DNA of 64,000 nucleotides from the NCBI GenBank assembly GCA_016648135.1, contig JADDOH010010177.1:28245-92244 (forward strand). Direction: 5' to 3'. Shown here piece after piece: positions 9,330 to 20,599 of the stretch. The position numbers and the translations under genes were made by a program. The notes beneath the pieces were generated by a model, which saw only the letters and a program-made list of their open reading frames with translations, was not told the DNA's origin and did no database searches. This DNA is from Agrypnia vestita (Eukaryota > Arthropoda > Insecta > Trichoptera > Phryganeidae). Numbering within the stretch: the first letter of the stretch is position 1; each line of letters begins with the position of its first letter.

Positions 9330-11945
9330 ACAATTGCTTAAAATTATTTTAAATATCATTATCTACGTAAAGATCCTTTTTGACCTGAAAAAGATAACGG
9401 CAAACACAGGACGGTGATTAAGCAATATGGATTTCGAGTAGCTAAATTACCGGGATAGGTAGGGATCAATTGTTGAGTACACCCAATACTGTGTACTCGA
9501 GTACAACCGAACTACTAGCTGTGTAAATCGAGAGAGCGATTTGTCTTTTTCACCATCCTTCCTTTCAAAGACGGTGGTAGCAAAATGGGTGTCCAGTTGA
9601 TCGTTTTCTGTACAACGTCCGTTCTTTAGATTGGCCCGGGTGGGTGTCATGATACCAAATTGGGTTGTTGGGTAGTGGGTTACACATGTTAAGGAATTCA
9701 CAGAAGCACGGATAAGTTACGTTCTTCGACTCGCACGTCTCATTTGTTTTACTGCCATTCTTGTAGACTAATCGTTGTGATCGTAGAACAATGACGGATG
9801 TGCAAAAAATTCCATATCGACTTTTTTAGATCGTTAAAAAGTGAAAAAAAGAAGCCGTCTAATGCTATATAAAAAGTGTATTTTTTCTCATTAATTTAAC
9901 CGTCGTTATAAGAAGTCGGTCTAACGACGGTTTTGATTTGATTTGAATATATGTGTAAAAACGTCGTTGTACTGCGCTGACTGTATTTGAGGTTTGAAAG
10001 GTATCAACTTGAAATAACTAGTTTCAAAGGAAAATCTTTTGTAGTTATCGAGTTATGACATAAAGTGTATTTATGTAAATAAAACTTCAAACTGCTCTCC
10101 TGCAAACTTGAGAAAAATCACATGCGTCGTTATTGTACGATTATGACGAAATAATTTAATTCCGATTAAATCAGATACTATAAATATATCTTAAAACATT
10201 TTTATTTGAAACTTTTTAATTCAATTATTTTAATTGTGAATTTGTTCCTATACAGAAGGTAAAGGCATATCGATGGCTTTGGGCTTTCATTATCTGCTGA
10301 GGTTTAGGCATTTGACACTTATTGAAGATTCGTGGAAGGATTTTGTGATGGTGAATCAAGTAAATAACACATTTATAGTAACAATTGTTTATTCCACAAG
10401 TTTAATTGTTTCATAAGTTGATTCCTTCAACATATTTTTGCTAAATATTTTACAAGTTACGATTTTTTGAAGCTTAATTAAAAGCGGGAGAGAGAAAGAC
10501 GTTACGAGAAAATGGAATCAGCGCGTTATGGTTCACCTCTCCTGTGATCTGCCTTCTTTCCATAGATAATTCTCGGCAGTGGCGGTTTAGAATTGCCAGT
10601 GCTAGCGCCCGGAACACACTATTAATTAAAATGTTTTTCATTAAAATATAAACATCGATATTGTTAAGCAGTTTCTCTATTGAAGCCAAATCTACAACAT
10701 TACATTAGAGACAAAAAACACGAAATTTTAGATAAATGAATTCTTCTTTAAACATAAAATTTTTATAGGAATGTTGGTTTCAATAATGAAATAAATATAA
10801 CTACACCAGTGAAAATCGTTAATTAATAACGATTAAGTGTCATCACCTGGTCCACTCAGACCAATCATCTTTTTACATAAGTGCACTCTACATAATATAA
10901 ACATTACTGTTTTCCCTCCCACTCCCATTTACCTTGTTTTTGTTTATTTTGTACTTTGAATTATTATGGTTTATTGTATTTTAATTCATTATGTTATGTT
11001 CAGCTATTTAGTATCATTACATTTTGTTTTAAAAAGTGGACTTCTATTTAGGGTGACTTCATTGTTCAATGCTTCTCAATTATTATACCGTTGCGATTTC
11101 TTAACATTTAACTTAATTACAGCAAAATTTCCATTGTAGATATTTTGTGTCTTTTTTTACTCGCTTTATATTAACTCGCGGCGTCTGCTTACTTGCCGTC
11201 AACAAAAACTTTCGATCGATTTTTGACCCTTTTCCCGTGATCCAATCGAGCTGAAACATGGCAAGTACACTCGTGGCGATGATCAAGAAGATCTAAAAAA
11301 TTTTAGTTAAAAAAATTAATAATTATAGTATAATTTCGGATTTTTAGAAATTTTATTGGTTTTTTCAAATTGGATTGATTAGAAAAGTTTGATTACGGCG
11401 GCCCAATAACGTCGCGGAATAATTTCTAAATATGAATTACTCTGTCGGTATGCATAATAGGTACTTCACTACGAATGTCGAAAATCTAAATTGACTGAGA
11501 AATGTTTTTAGAATTTAATCTTCAAAGCATGAAGTGTCTTATCAAGGCTCAAAACATCTGACATTTTAGAAATATATTAAATTACTGTAAGTTTGTGTTA
11601 TGTTATATGTTTTAATTCGTCTTTAATTGTTGTAATATTTTACAAAGAAAGGGAGTATAATAAAAACTTAATTTTTACGGGTTACTTTTTTTATTAAATT
11701 AAAATGGATTAGAATTCATAGCATTATCTAGCATTTTTTTTATTTATTCTAAGGCATTTGAGTTTATTGTAAATAAAAGATTAATTATAATTATCTTTTA
11801 CATGTAAATTATACATTAGATACATTCCCCGGAAACAAAGTTTCGGGTCCGTGTGCCGATGGTAACTGAATCTTTTATATATTAAAGAAAACACATTGTG
11901 AAGTTGCATTTTCAGAATAAAGTTCTTTGAATTATTAAACAAATA
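9330..11945. other. No gene recognised
   Basis: Mostly A+T-rich. A patch at 11170-11290 (CTCGCGGCGTCTGC, later GATCCAATCGAGCTGAAACA) has the look of a dispersed repeat, but no second copy is visible here. The open frames at 9447-9701 and 10474-10689 on the minus strand resemble nothing known. Confidence 0.4.
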
Positions 11946-12155
11946 TTTATTAATCAATTAGAAATGACACACAGAAAAATCAAATAAATGAAAAAATTTT
12001 AACTCCTAAATTTTCGTTCATTTACCAGACCCGTGGCGAAATCGGGTAACGTGCCATCCCCGGATAGATGGTTCGAATCCCAGTTAAAGGGTAGCAATAA
12101 AATATTATTACGGTAATTTGATTTTTCTGTATGTCTTTTCTAATTGATTAATAAA
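11946..12155. mobile_element. TIR element carrying a tRNA-like core (T1)
   Basis: The arms at 11946-11985 (TTATTAATCAATTAGAAATG then ACACACAGAAAAATCAAAT) and 12116-12155 are inverted repeats of about 40 bp with few mismatches. Between them, 12027-12105 is tRNA-like: a B box GATGGTTCGAATCCCAG and a degraded A box region. A second copy with a better tRNA-like core starts at 63785. It may be a SINE that sits inside, or was captured by, a TIR-bounded element. There is no coding sequence. Confidence 0.6.
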
Positions 12156-12170
12156 AATTAGTTTAAATAT

Positions 12171-12641
12171 TTTATATTAAAATTTAAAAATAAAATAGAG
12201 TATTTAGTTTTAAACCATTTATTATATACTATATATTCGTCAACTTGTTTTTTATTCGGACTATTACATAAATTTATTTATTATTTGCCCATTATTATTG
12301 ATGGCTTTATTAATTTCTAATGCTTCCAGATTCTAACAATCTGTATTTATATTAGAAATTAATAATGCTATCAATAATAATAGCCAAATAATAAATAAAC
12401 AAATAAATAACGATTTTAAAGTTGTTCCCTCTCTCTTCGCTTAACCTCATCCCTTTCCTCCCCCCATAGTTGACATTCTGTCCCTCCCTCATTTTCTTTC
12501 CTATGTAAATGACTGCACATAGATTAGTCTATATTATATTTTCCTAATGAAGGTTGAGACCGATCGAAACTAGTTGACGAATAAATAGTAAAAAGTGGTA
12601 TAAACTAAATATTTAATTTTATTTTTAAATTTTAATATAAA
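12171..12641 (+). mobile_element. Fold-back PLE-like element with hammerhead-like motif (family B)
   Basis: The left arm 12171-12244 and right arm 12573-12641 are long inverted repeats (tttatattaaaatttaaaaa... to ...attcgtcaac). The hammerhead-like motif at 12544-12575 on the plus strand reads CTAATGA, a stem region, CGAAAC, TAGTT. The left arm ends where the right arm's copy begins, just after this motif (GTTGAC). An inner imperfect palindrome lies at 12291-12381. No protein frame is present. Confidence 0.6.
12291..12381. repeat. Imperfect palindrome inside family B element
   Basis: ATTATTATTGATGGCTTTAT at 12291 pairs with the mirror ATTAGAAATTAATAATGCTA at 12351. The arms are about 31 bp with a few mismatches around a 29-base loop. 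Confidence 0.8.
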
Positions 12642-13921
12642 GTCAAGCCATAAATTTTTTTCTTGTTTTTAAAGTAATAAATATTTCATCTTTCTTGATT
12701 GATTCATTTTAAAGTTTTAAAGATTTTTAAAATTAAATCACTGTAGAAAAATACTAAATTTTTTGGATGACACCTTACGGACAAGCTTAGCTTGTTCTTG
12801 AGTGGCGTATTATCGATTTGCATTTTTTTCTGCCACAATAATGTCAAGTACTTAGTTTTATCAAAGTTATGATGTAGTTATCGTGCGGAGAAAAATCGGT
12901 TGATAGATTTGAAAATTAATCTTTTATGTTTTCATCATTTTGGTCAGTACCTTTCATTGAGAGTCGATTGAAAACAATTTTTCATATAAAATCCGCCCAT
13001 TTCTGATTGAAATACTTGCCCATGTGTGAAATACCGCTTATTGCTAAGTGTCGGCCATTTCTCTCCCTCACGGCCACTCCAAGATCCCCTGCTATCCATC
13101 ACGGGAAGTTGTTATTGATGGAGTAGTATGTATTAGTGCCTTTATTCGAGTCTAAACGTCAATAAAATGACTATAAAAAAGGGGAAAGTTTTTATACTTG
13201 CGACAAAAAACTGTAACGAAAAAGTAATTGACCATTCACGTATAAATAATTTAATGGATAAAATATACTTTGAGTTCGTGTGTTATTGCTTATGTGGAGA
13301 ATATAACTCCACATTACATATTACAAATCGATAATTATTATAGACATGAAAAAAGATTTCGAACTGTGGCCTGATTTTTCCTATAATATATTTTTATTAT
13401 ACTGTCAAATTAAACACATACAATTTTTATCGATTTTTTATTCAAAAAAGTCACTGGACACGAATTTAATCGGAGCAACTGTCTTAAATTTGCAGCATTT
13501 TAGTAATTCGCAATTTATCACTTAAATATTCCACACAAGTATTCCTTTAATTCTCTGCACTTTTGTCTATCGCAAGGCCTTATCGCTGGTTTTGCTCTGG
13601 TTCGCACTAGAAAACTTCTTACTTGACGGTAAATACTCTCGTGTTTTATCGCCGGTCGATTATTCTTGATTTGCTGTCATATATGCTTTTATCTAACAAA
13701 CAGGTTGCGCAGAACTATGTTTAAACGTATTTACAGACCTTTAAAGTAATTTACAATTCACTGTAGAAGGTCTGTATAATCTTCTAAATTAATAAATATA
13801 CGTTTGTATATACATAATATGTATATTATTGTACTCTGGTTTGTGCTCTATATTATTATTATATTATTGTTTGTTTCTATTTTTTTTCTCGGATTTACTT
13901 TCTGGAATCTATCTTACGAGT
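12642..13921. other. No gene recognised
   Basis: A+T-rich. The patch at 13540-13680 is slightly richer in G+C and probably unique, but shows no convincing coding frame. Confidence 0.4.
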
Positions 13922-14895
13922 TGAAAGGTGGGCAATCATCGAAGTACTAAAAATGCGAGAATAGATTCTAGATACATACGATTAGTTAAATTTATATATG
14001 AAAATGAGTGTTATAATTGACGACGACACTAGAACTGAAAAAATAAAAATAGAAAAAGGTGTCCGACAAGGTGACACAATCTCGTCTAAACTCTTCACGT
14101 TAGCCTTAGAAGATGTATTTAAGACCCTGAATTGGGATAATAAAGGTGTGAAGATAGATGGCGAATATTTAAGTCACCTAAGATTTGAGGACGACATAGT
14201 AGTTGTAAGTAATAATATCAAAGAACTAAGTATAATGTTAAAAGAACTACACGAAGCTTCGAGCAAAGTTGGTCTTAAGATGAATATAAATAAAACAAAA
14301 ATATTGAGTCCAGAGAACAAAGTCATCACTATCAATGATAATAATATTGAAATAGAAAATGAACTAGGACACAAGATAAAAATGAACAAAGATAACCAAA
14401 CAGCAGAATTGCCAAGACGAATAGGAATGAGCTACGCTGCTTTTGGCAAACTCAAACATATCTTCGAGAACAAAGAGATTCCAATCATGCATACTGCCAG
14501 TGATGACTTAGAGACTATGGCCCTTACAAAAAAAAGTGTAGAAAAGCTCAAATGCACGCAACGATCCATACTTGGAGAAAGCCTAAGAGATTAGAAATTA
14601 GAAATGACGAAATTAGGCGCAGAACTAGATCATGGATCGCGTAGCCAAACTAAAATGGCAATGGACACGACATGTTGCAAGGCAGGATGCTACAAGATGG
14701 TTCTGAAATGGAGACCTTGGGAGAATAAAAGAGGGATTGGAAGACCTCAAAAGAGATGTGCTGATGATAAAGCCGCTGCGGGGGGAAAGAAATGGCTACA
14801 ATGAGCAAACAACAAGGAAGGATGGAAAGAGGAGGAAGAGGCCTATATCCAGCCGTGGAGAGACGAAGGCTGATGAAGAAGAAGAAGAAGATCCT
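13922..14895 (+). pseudogene. RTE-like non-LTR reverse transcriptase, decayed 3' half
   Basis: The main frame (13998-14592) contains KGVRQGDTISSKLFTLALED, the RT motif upstream of the active site, then the active-site strand as FEDDIVVVS. The expected F-A-D-D is changed to F-E-D-D. It continues through GLKMNINKTKILSP and LGHKIKMNKDN. Stop codons at 14592 and later break it, but the C-terminus WRPWENKRGIGRPQKR is readable to about 14800. The 3' UTR ends in a GAA-rich tail. Upstream of 13998, the frame with RYI-like residues is already broken. The GVRQGDTISPKLF motif is typical of the RTE clade. The copy is dead and 5'-truncated. Confidence 0.85.
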
Positions 14896-14902
14896 CCGAA
14901 GT

Positions 14903-15055
14903 TCATCATCATCATCATTCTTGGCACTACAGCCCTTGGTGGGTCTTGGCCTCCTCAATAATTTCCCTCAACTCATCTCGGTCTAGCGTCAGCTCTCTCC
15001 AGTTTCGAAGCTCTAAGGCAGAGATATCTTCGAGGACGTTGTCGCTCCACCTTTT
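14903..15055 (-). pseudogene. 3' end of a second LINE family, inverted
   Basis: The plus-strand sequence (ATCATCATCATTCTTGGCAC, then AGCCCTTGGTGGGTCTTGG, CAGCTCTCTCCAGTTTCGAA) is the reverse complement of the 3' terminus of the element at 43080-44340, including its (ATG)n tail. It abuts the GAA-rich tail of the RTE-like copy, so two LINE 3' tails meet head on. It has about 150 bp of 5'-truncated sequence and no function. Confidence 0.8.
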
Positions 15056-15682
15056 TTCCGCACCTCACTCACCTCCCTCACCCACCTCACTCCTCCGCAG
15101 TTACTGTCATAATAAATGTTCATTAACAAAAATAATTTTTAAAGGCGGTTTAAGATATTCCTATTATATATTTAGTCTTATTGAAACTTTTGTTTGTGTA
15201 GGTACTTATGCTCCTTAATTTTGCAGGCAAGTTACCTTTGTATATTTTTACTGCTTTATTGTTTCCATGTTTAGAAAAATATGTACATTTTATACACTCA
15301 ATAAATAAAGATGATTATTTTTTTACCATTATTATGTTTCGAATTGGAAAATATTGTATCTCTGTGTGCAGGAGTTTTTGTTTGTTATAGCACGCCTTTT
15401 ACGAGCTACCTTTCCACAGATTAAATATTCAACACAACGTTTTTGCTTCAAATATGTGGAATAAAACTGTTATAACTCTACTTGAGTTTAATTATATATT
15501 ACACTCCTAGAGACTCGAGAGAGAAGTAGAACCTCTCACCGACAGGTAAAGTATTAAAGTAAATAACATGTTTTGTATTTATGAATGTATTAAGACAAAA
15601 TGAGCCGAAGTTGCTGGTGTGAGGTGGACGGGGTTATTGAGAGTAAAGGATAAGTGTTGGTAAATGTAAATTGTTAAGATAA
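15056..15682. other. No gene recognised
   Basis: CACCTCA-rich sequence near 15060-15100, then A+T-rich spacer. Chance frames only. Confidence 0.45.
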
Positions 15683-16540
15683 TTAAAAACCGAGTTCAAA
15701 TTACTTTCTAAACTTAAATGGGCTGACCATATAGAATTCATTGCCAATAAAATTAAAAAAACACTTTACTTTCTCAGAAATATAAGAAATTTTCTCGACA
15801 TTAAACTTTTGAAAACAGTGTACTACGCTATATGTCAGACGATCATTGAACACGGAGTAATTGCGTGGGGAGGAGCGACGTTAACGGCAATTAATCCTTT
15901 AACTATTGTCCAGAAAACAATTTTAAAAACAATCTTAGGAACACCGATTACTACAAGTACAGACGAAATATTTAATAAATTAGAAGTTTTTGATGTTAGA
16001 CAAATATATGCCAAAACTGTCCTAAATTACATGTACAAACACAAACAAACACATTTCACACAAACCCAAAACACTATACATACACGCAGAAACAAAGATG
16101 CTATTCAAGTCCCAAGAGCGCGAACCACGTATGGACAAAGGAACTTCAAACACATAGGCCCAAAACTGTACAATACAATGCTGGAAAGGGTATCACAAAT
16201 TAACAATCCGAAAAATGTAAAAACAACTATTAAAATTTGGGTAAAAGAGATGGGTCGACCAGCTATTGAGAAACTCATCCAAACAAATTGAGAATTAGAA
16301 AAATTGAGATTGTATTAGTATATATTTAGGCGATTATAAATCTTTTTTTAAAACTTATTTGTTCAAAATGTACTTTTTGTTTTAACCTATTTTGTATAAA
16401 TGTACTTATATATAAGTTATAATTGTAAACTTTGCCTGTCTCAACACAGAGCTCTCTAGTAAGACAGGCATAGTATAATTTAACTCAAACAAATGTAAAA
16501 GTAAAGAAATGAAATAAATAAATAAATAAAATAAAAAATT
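15683..16540 (+). pseudogene. Jockey-like LINE C-terminal half, copy J1 (open frame, 5'-truncated)
   Basis: The frame is open for about 200 codons from 15683 to the stop at 16289-16291. It reads KLKWADHIEFIANKIKK, then YYAICQTIIEHGVIAWGG (the RT C-terminal 'thumb' region seen in Jockey/CR1-type elements), and YGQRNFKHIGPKLYN. The catalytic RT domain is missing because the copy is truncated. The 3' UTR carries a hairpin at 16434-16469 and ends in an AAAT-rich tail at about 16505-16540. A near-identical copy lies inverted at 45270-46062. The intact frame and close similarity point to recent activity. Confidence 0.8.
16434..16469 (+). promoter_or_regulatory. 3' UTR hairpin of the J family
   Basis: GCCTGTCT at 16434-16441 pairs with AGACAGGC at 16462-16469, with a loop containing AGAGCTCTCT. 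The J2 copy preserves the same hairpin with ten paired bases. A conserved hairpin near the 3' end would fit an RT recognition site; that role is inferred. Confidence 0.6.
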
Positions 16541-17654
16541 TCTTTCAAACTTATTAACTTTATTACCTGTATGTGCGACTTGGTGGCGAAATTTAATGGT
16601 GCGTGAATATAAATAATGATTATTATCTATGATGTATCTTGCGAAATCATAAAAGTTACTGCTATGACGATACTTTTTTACTATAATTATTAACACACTA
16701 TTTTAGAGAAATGTTTGAAAAAAATCAAAGATTCATTTAAGATCAATTGATTTTTATCATTTCTGCCGATGTTGATACAGAAAAGACACTATTCTTTGGC
16801 GCTTTTACTTCTATCTATGCATATTTTTCATAGAAACTGATATTAGTTGGAAGAGGCCATATTTGCCTTTGTTCTTATGTGGCTTAAATATATCTGTCTC
16901 TGGATTTCTCCTTTGTTGTCGGCCTTTTGTTTTTCCTTCTACGAGGTTGAAATTTGTCTTCATTTTGTTGTAAAGTAGAGTGAGTATAGACTCATTTAGT
17001 ATAGATGTTAAAAAAGGCTACAATGATGTTAAACGTTAGGGCTTATAAATAATGTAGGGGAATATATAAAATATGTACTTTTCGCTACATTATTCGCATT
17101 ATGGAGATCACGATATATAGGTGAGTCCTAAAAAGCGGTAACTTTTCGGATATTGAATCGAATTCTCAAGCACGCGAGCATAGCAAGCCGCGTGCGCTTG
17201 ATTATTTATCCCGTTTTTGATCGTTCGATGGCGTAGAAGCACTTTATCTTGTAAACTCAATTCAACTCGTATCCTTGAATTAATATAATAAATATTAAAG
17301 TGATAATAGAGAGTATTATTCATCACATGCTTATATGTATTTTGTGCCTTTCTAATTTGCTATTCGCTTGCTATGTCATCTAAGTATCCATGTCTCATAA
17401 TTAATACAATATAATAGTGTTTTTGGAATGTTTACTTAGACACGGTAACGTTTTTGTCTTGCCATTTATTTAGTTTATAATTTAATATAAAAACATGTAA
17501 TCCTTTAACCTACAGTCTAAACAAATATTTGATTAAAAAAATTAATTCATGTGAGACAATATTGAGGATGACAAATTTCAACCACAGATGGCACTAGCAA
17601 AGGCAAAGTGAAACGTGAAACCTGGTATATAAATAACAAACATTTAGCTTTTCA
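16541..17654. other. No gene recognised
   Basis: A+T-rich; short frames on the minus strand (16406-16696, 17108-17326) resemble nothing known. GGATGACAAATTTCAACCAC at 17565 also occurs at about 6729 (GGGATGACAAATTTCAACCA), so a small dispersed repeat precedes both copies b and c of the AAGTGATCACTT family. Confidence 0.45.
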
Positions 17655-17815
17655 ATTTTGAGAGGAATTGGTGAACGTTGTGTAAAGTGATCACTTAAGC
17701 CAGCTATATTGATAGGTCGTAAGTCCTATAAACACCCATAGATTTCTATACTCACTTACCCATATAAATAGCTCCGTTTCTGAGAGACATCTATGATATA
17801 TCTTCATATTGTAGA
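17655..17815 (+). repeat. AAGTGATCACTT dispersed repeat, copy c
   Basis: It has the family order ggaattggtgaacgttg, taaagtgatcacttaagcca, gataggtcgtaagtcctata, atagatttctata and cccatataaatagctccg, then the gagacatctatgatat block. This is a well-preserved core. Confidence 0.75.
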
Positions 17816-18214
17816 GTTCTAGAAGGGTAATCGGGTGGTTGTGTATTTTCCATTCCCGTACCACTTCCGGGTTGGCGTTTTTACAAGTGTCAAAACTCGC
17901 AAAGTATATTTGTGAGCTTAAGATTTTTGAGAGATACACTTGTTTAATAAATCATAAATATTAAGTGGTGTGCGAAGGGGATGAATCCACCCTTGTACAA
18001 CAATAACGTCATCTCGAAACCAATGAATAATAATTCGAGGTTGATAACCTTCAACGTCAAACGTTCACAAAGAGATGATGAATGATTCCTTTGGATCATT
18101 ACCGCCATTTACACCTCAAAGGAAATAAATAATAATTCAGAATACCACTACCAGAATACATCTGCTACTAAGGTTCGTATTACGAAATGATCCTCAAGTG
18201 CTCGTTCAACACCA
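17816..18214. other. No gene recognised
   Basis: Spacer with a small locally repeated AATAATTCGAGG/AATAATTCAGAAT theme; no gene. Confidence 0.4.
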
Positions 18215-19130
18215 AGCTCGACTTAAGGCTAAGACTTAAAGGGGGGTAAAGTTTTTAATATATTTTTTTTGCATTTTATTTTTAATTTTTTAAATGAATG
18301 TATAACATTGCAAGAATATTGTGTCAAAATTTCAAGTCAATCGGAGCAAAATTGACGAAATTATGACGAAGCATTTGAGCGATACTCAGACTGATTTTCT
18401 ATACCTGCTCGGGCAGCTAAGAGACGCGCTCACCTGAGGACTACCGGACGTGCTATTGTATTGGAAGAGTTTTGCGTAGACAAGGATAAAAAGATGCTGA
18501 TGATGAAAGCGCTTTTCTGTGTGAACGTGGCATCTACGATTATGTGTAAGTATAAAATAAGTGTCGAGTTTTATTTTGAATTTTACAGTGAGCAAAACTT
18601 TAAAGCGTTTTCCCCACATCTCACGTTTTCAAAGTCGGTGTCCATCATAACCTTGAACACTATTTTTGTACATAATTTACGAGGTAACTCTGGAGACTTT
18701 TTTCAAATATGTTATTAATTTTTATTTTTTAATAACAAATTAGACGATATTTTTCGCAAAAAATCGCGTTTTTCCATTCAAAGTGTTCCAAAAAATTGAA
18801 AAATTGAAATTTCAAAAAACCCTCCTAGCGTTACCTGGGAAAACCTATTACCTAACGAATGAACTTTGATTTTTTGATTTCAGATGATCTAGCACCAAGT
18901 TATGATGGACACCGCAATTCTACTTTTTTCCGAGACACGTCCGAATAATTGCTGCCATTGCCGTATTTTTTAATATTTCTTCTTTAAAATTTTACACAAT
19001 ATTCTTCAAATGTCATACTTTAATGAACCATTAGTTTTAATAAAGAGATTTTAACTGTGTCGTCACAAAAAATTTACAAAAACATACCTTTTTTTGTACG
19101 AATTAACCTTACCCCCCCTTAAGTCGAGCT
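18215..19130. mobile_element. Non-autonomous TIR element with GGGGGGTAA ends
   Basis: The left end AGCTCGACTTAAG..., a 12-base extra segment and AAAGGGGGGTAAAG (18215-18250) mirror the right end CCTTACCCCCCCTTAAG then TCGAGCT (19109-19130). TTAA lies just outside the G-run on both sides (18236-18239, 19119-19122), so a TTAA-targeting MITE (piggyBac-like) is possible. The interior has poly(T)-rich parts and no transposase frame; the frame at 18461-18718 matches nothing known. Confidence 0.6.
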
Positions 19131-19344
19131 CAGATTTAATATTGAACTTGAATTTTTAATTTTTTTTTATTAAATCCAAAACATACTCAGTGAAGTCAAA
19201 ACACATGATGATTTTTTATTGTTCACTGATGTCATTTTTGATATGTGTTATATGAGTCAGGATGTATAATGTATGCAAGGAAAGTGACCTTATTATGAAT
19301 GAAAATAATTAAAAAGTGATGGTATTCAAGATGGAGAAAAGTGA
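19131..19344. other. No gene recognised
   Basis: A+T-rich spacer. Confidence 0.5.
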
Positions 19345-19955
19345 GTCAACGTTTGGAATAAGTGCATGACTTTGTGTATGTTCTTTAGGAAAGAGAAGGC
19401 TGAGAAAGATATCGAAAGGGGGTTGACCGCAGGGAATAAGTTGAAGGGTGCTTTAAATGTAATAATTTCTAATATAAATTTTTATACCGAGACAATGCGA
19501 GCGATACACAATGGAATTCTGGTAACAACACCGGTGTATGGAAGTGAATACTGGAGCTGGCAGAAGAGGAACGAAACTAGATTGAATACATTGGAGATGA
19601 AATCACTCTGACTTATATATATCTGAGAAAACCATTCACGATAGATTAAAGAAAGAAAATATTAGAAATTAATGTAAAGCTGATCTAACATAATAAATAT
19701 AATTAAAAAAGGGTCGCTCGGATGGTTTGACAATTTTGAGCAAATAAATGAAGAAAGAATGGTGTACGATGCAAGTGTTGACGGCGCCAGAAAGACCGCG
19801 AAAAACTTGGCATGACAAGATTTACCAGATACTGAAAGACCTTCTACGAGTCTTAATAATCGTCGCTTGCATGAATGTGGATGAAGCGAGAGTTGCGGTG
19901 TAGCGATCTATGCTCTCTGCGCACCCCCACAGGGAAACGGCTTGATGTAAGTAAG
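19345..19955 (+). pseudogene. LINE RT C-terminus, GTTA-tail family, copy K1
   Basis: The readable frame 19366-19611 gives KDIERGLTAGNKLKGALNVI, then PVYGSEYWSWQKRNETRLN and LEMKSL. This is the RT C-terminus common in arthropod LINEs (consensus MYGSE-W-x6-R-x4-EM-SLRRM). After a stop, the segments GSLGWFDNFEQINEERMV and SVDGARK continue in broken frames. The 3' end GAAACGGCTTGATGTAAGTA is the family's tail. There are several stops and frameshifts. Confidence 0.75.
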
Positions 19956-20599
19956 TGTTACATGACCACTACCAGATTGGACTGCTGTTCACATTCAATG
20001 TTTTAAAACGGGTAGGTAGGTACCTAAAAAAATCAGTCCACAATATTTGAAAAGCGAAAACTTTTAAATATTAGGACCTAAAATGGGTGTGTCATTTATG
20101 CAAATTTTCAACAATTACCACTTTATTTGACAGTTTGTTTCAGAATATTTTAATGGGTTCGTATGACATGGAGATATTAAAATAATAAATTACACTCATT
20201 GCGCAATTGTTTTAATCTTTTACGATTCAAACAGTAAACGAGCCCCAAAGACTTTAGCAAAATTCATCGAAAAGACACATTACATGCATGTATTGTGTCC
20301 TCACCAGGAATTGAAATCGAGTTTCTTGGTATGAAAAGCCTTTTAGGGAAAAGGCAAAAAAAATTTTTTTATCTTCATTAATTTATTTATGATTTACGTA
20401 CATTTTTAACACATATTTAAAAATAATGTTTTTTGCTATTATTTTTATTTGCATGAGGTGTACATTACAATAGATATATGTTTGGCGGATAAGGTATGTG
20501 TAGTATACGTGTTCTGAGAAGAAAATATTCACCCGTCAAAAGACATCTTCTTGTGTCGGGACTTCACGTGTATTGTGTGAGTAGTGCATGGTATGTGTG
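19956..20599. other. No gene recognised
   Basis: A+T-rich with scattered chance frames. Confidence 0.45.

Noticed and set aside
14650..14961. Overlapping frames on both strands near the Asp-rich and Ser-rich runs
   Set aside because: They are translations of LINE 3' tails (GAA and ATC simple repeats) in wrong frames or strands.
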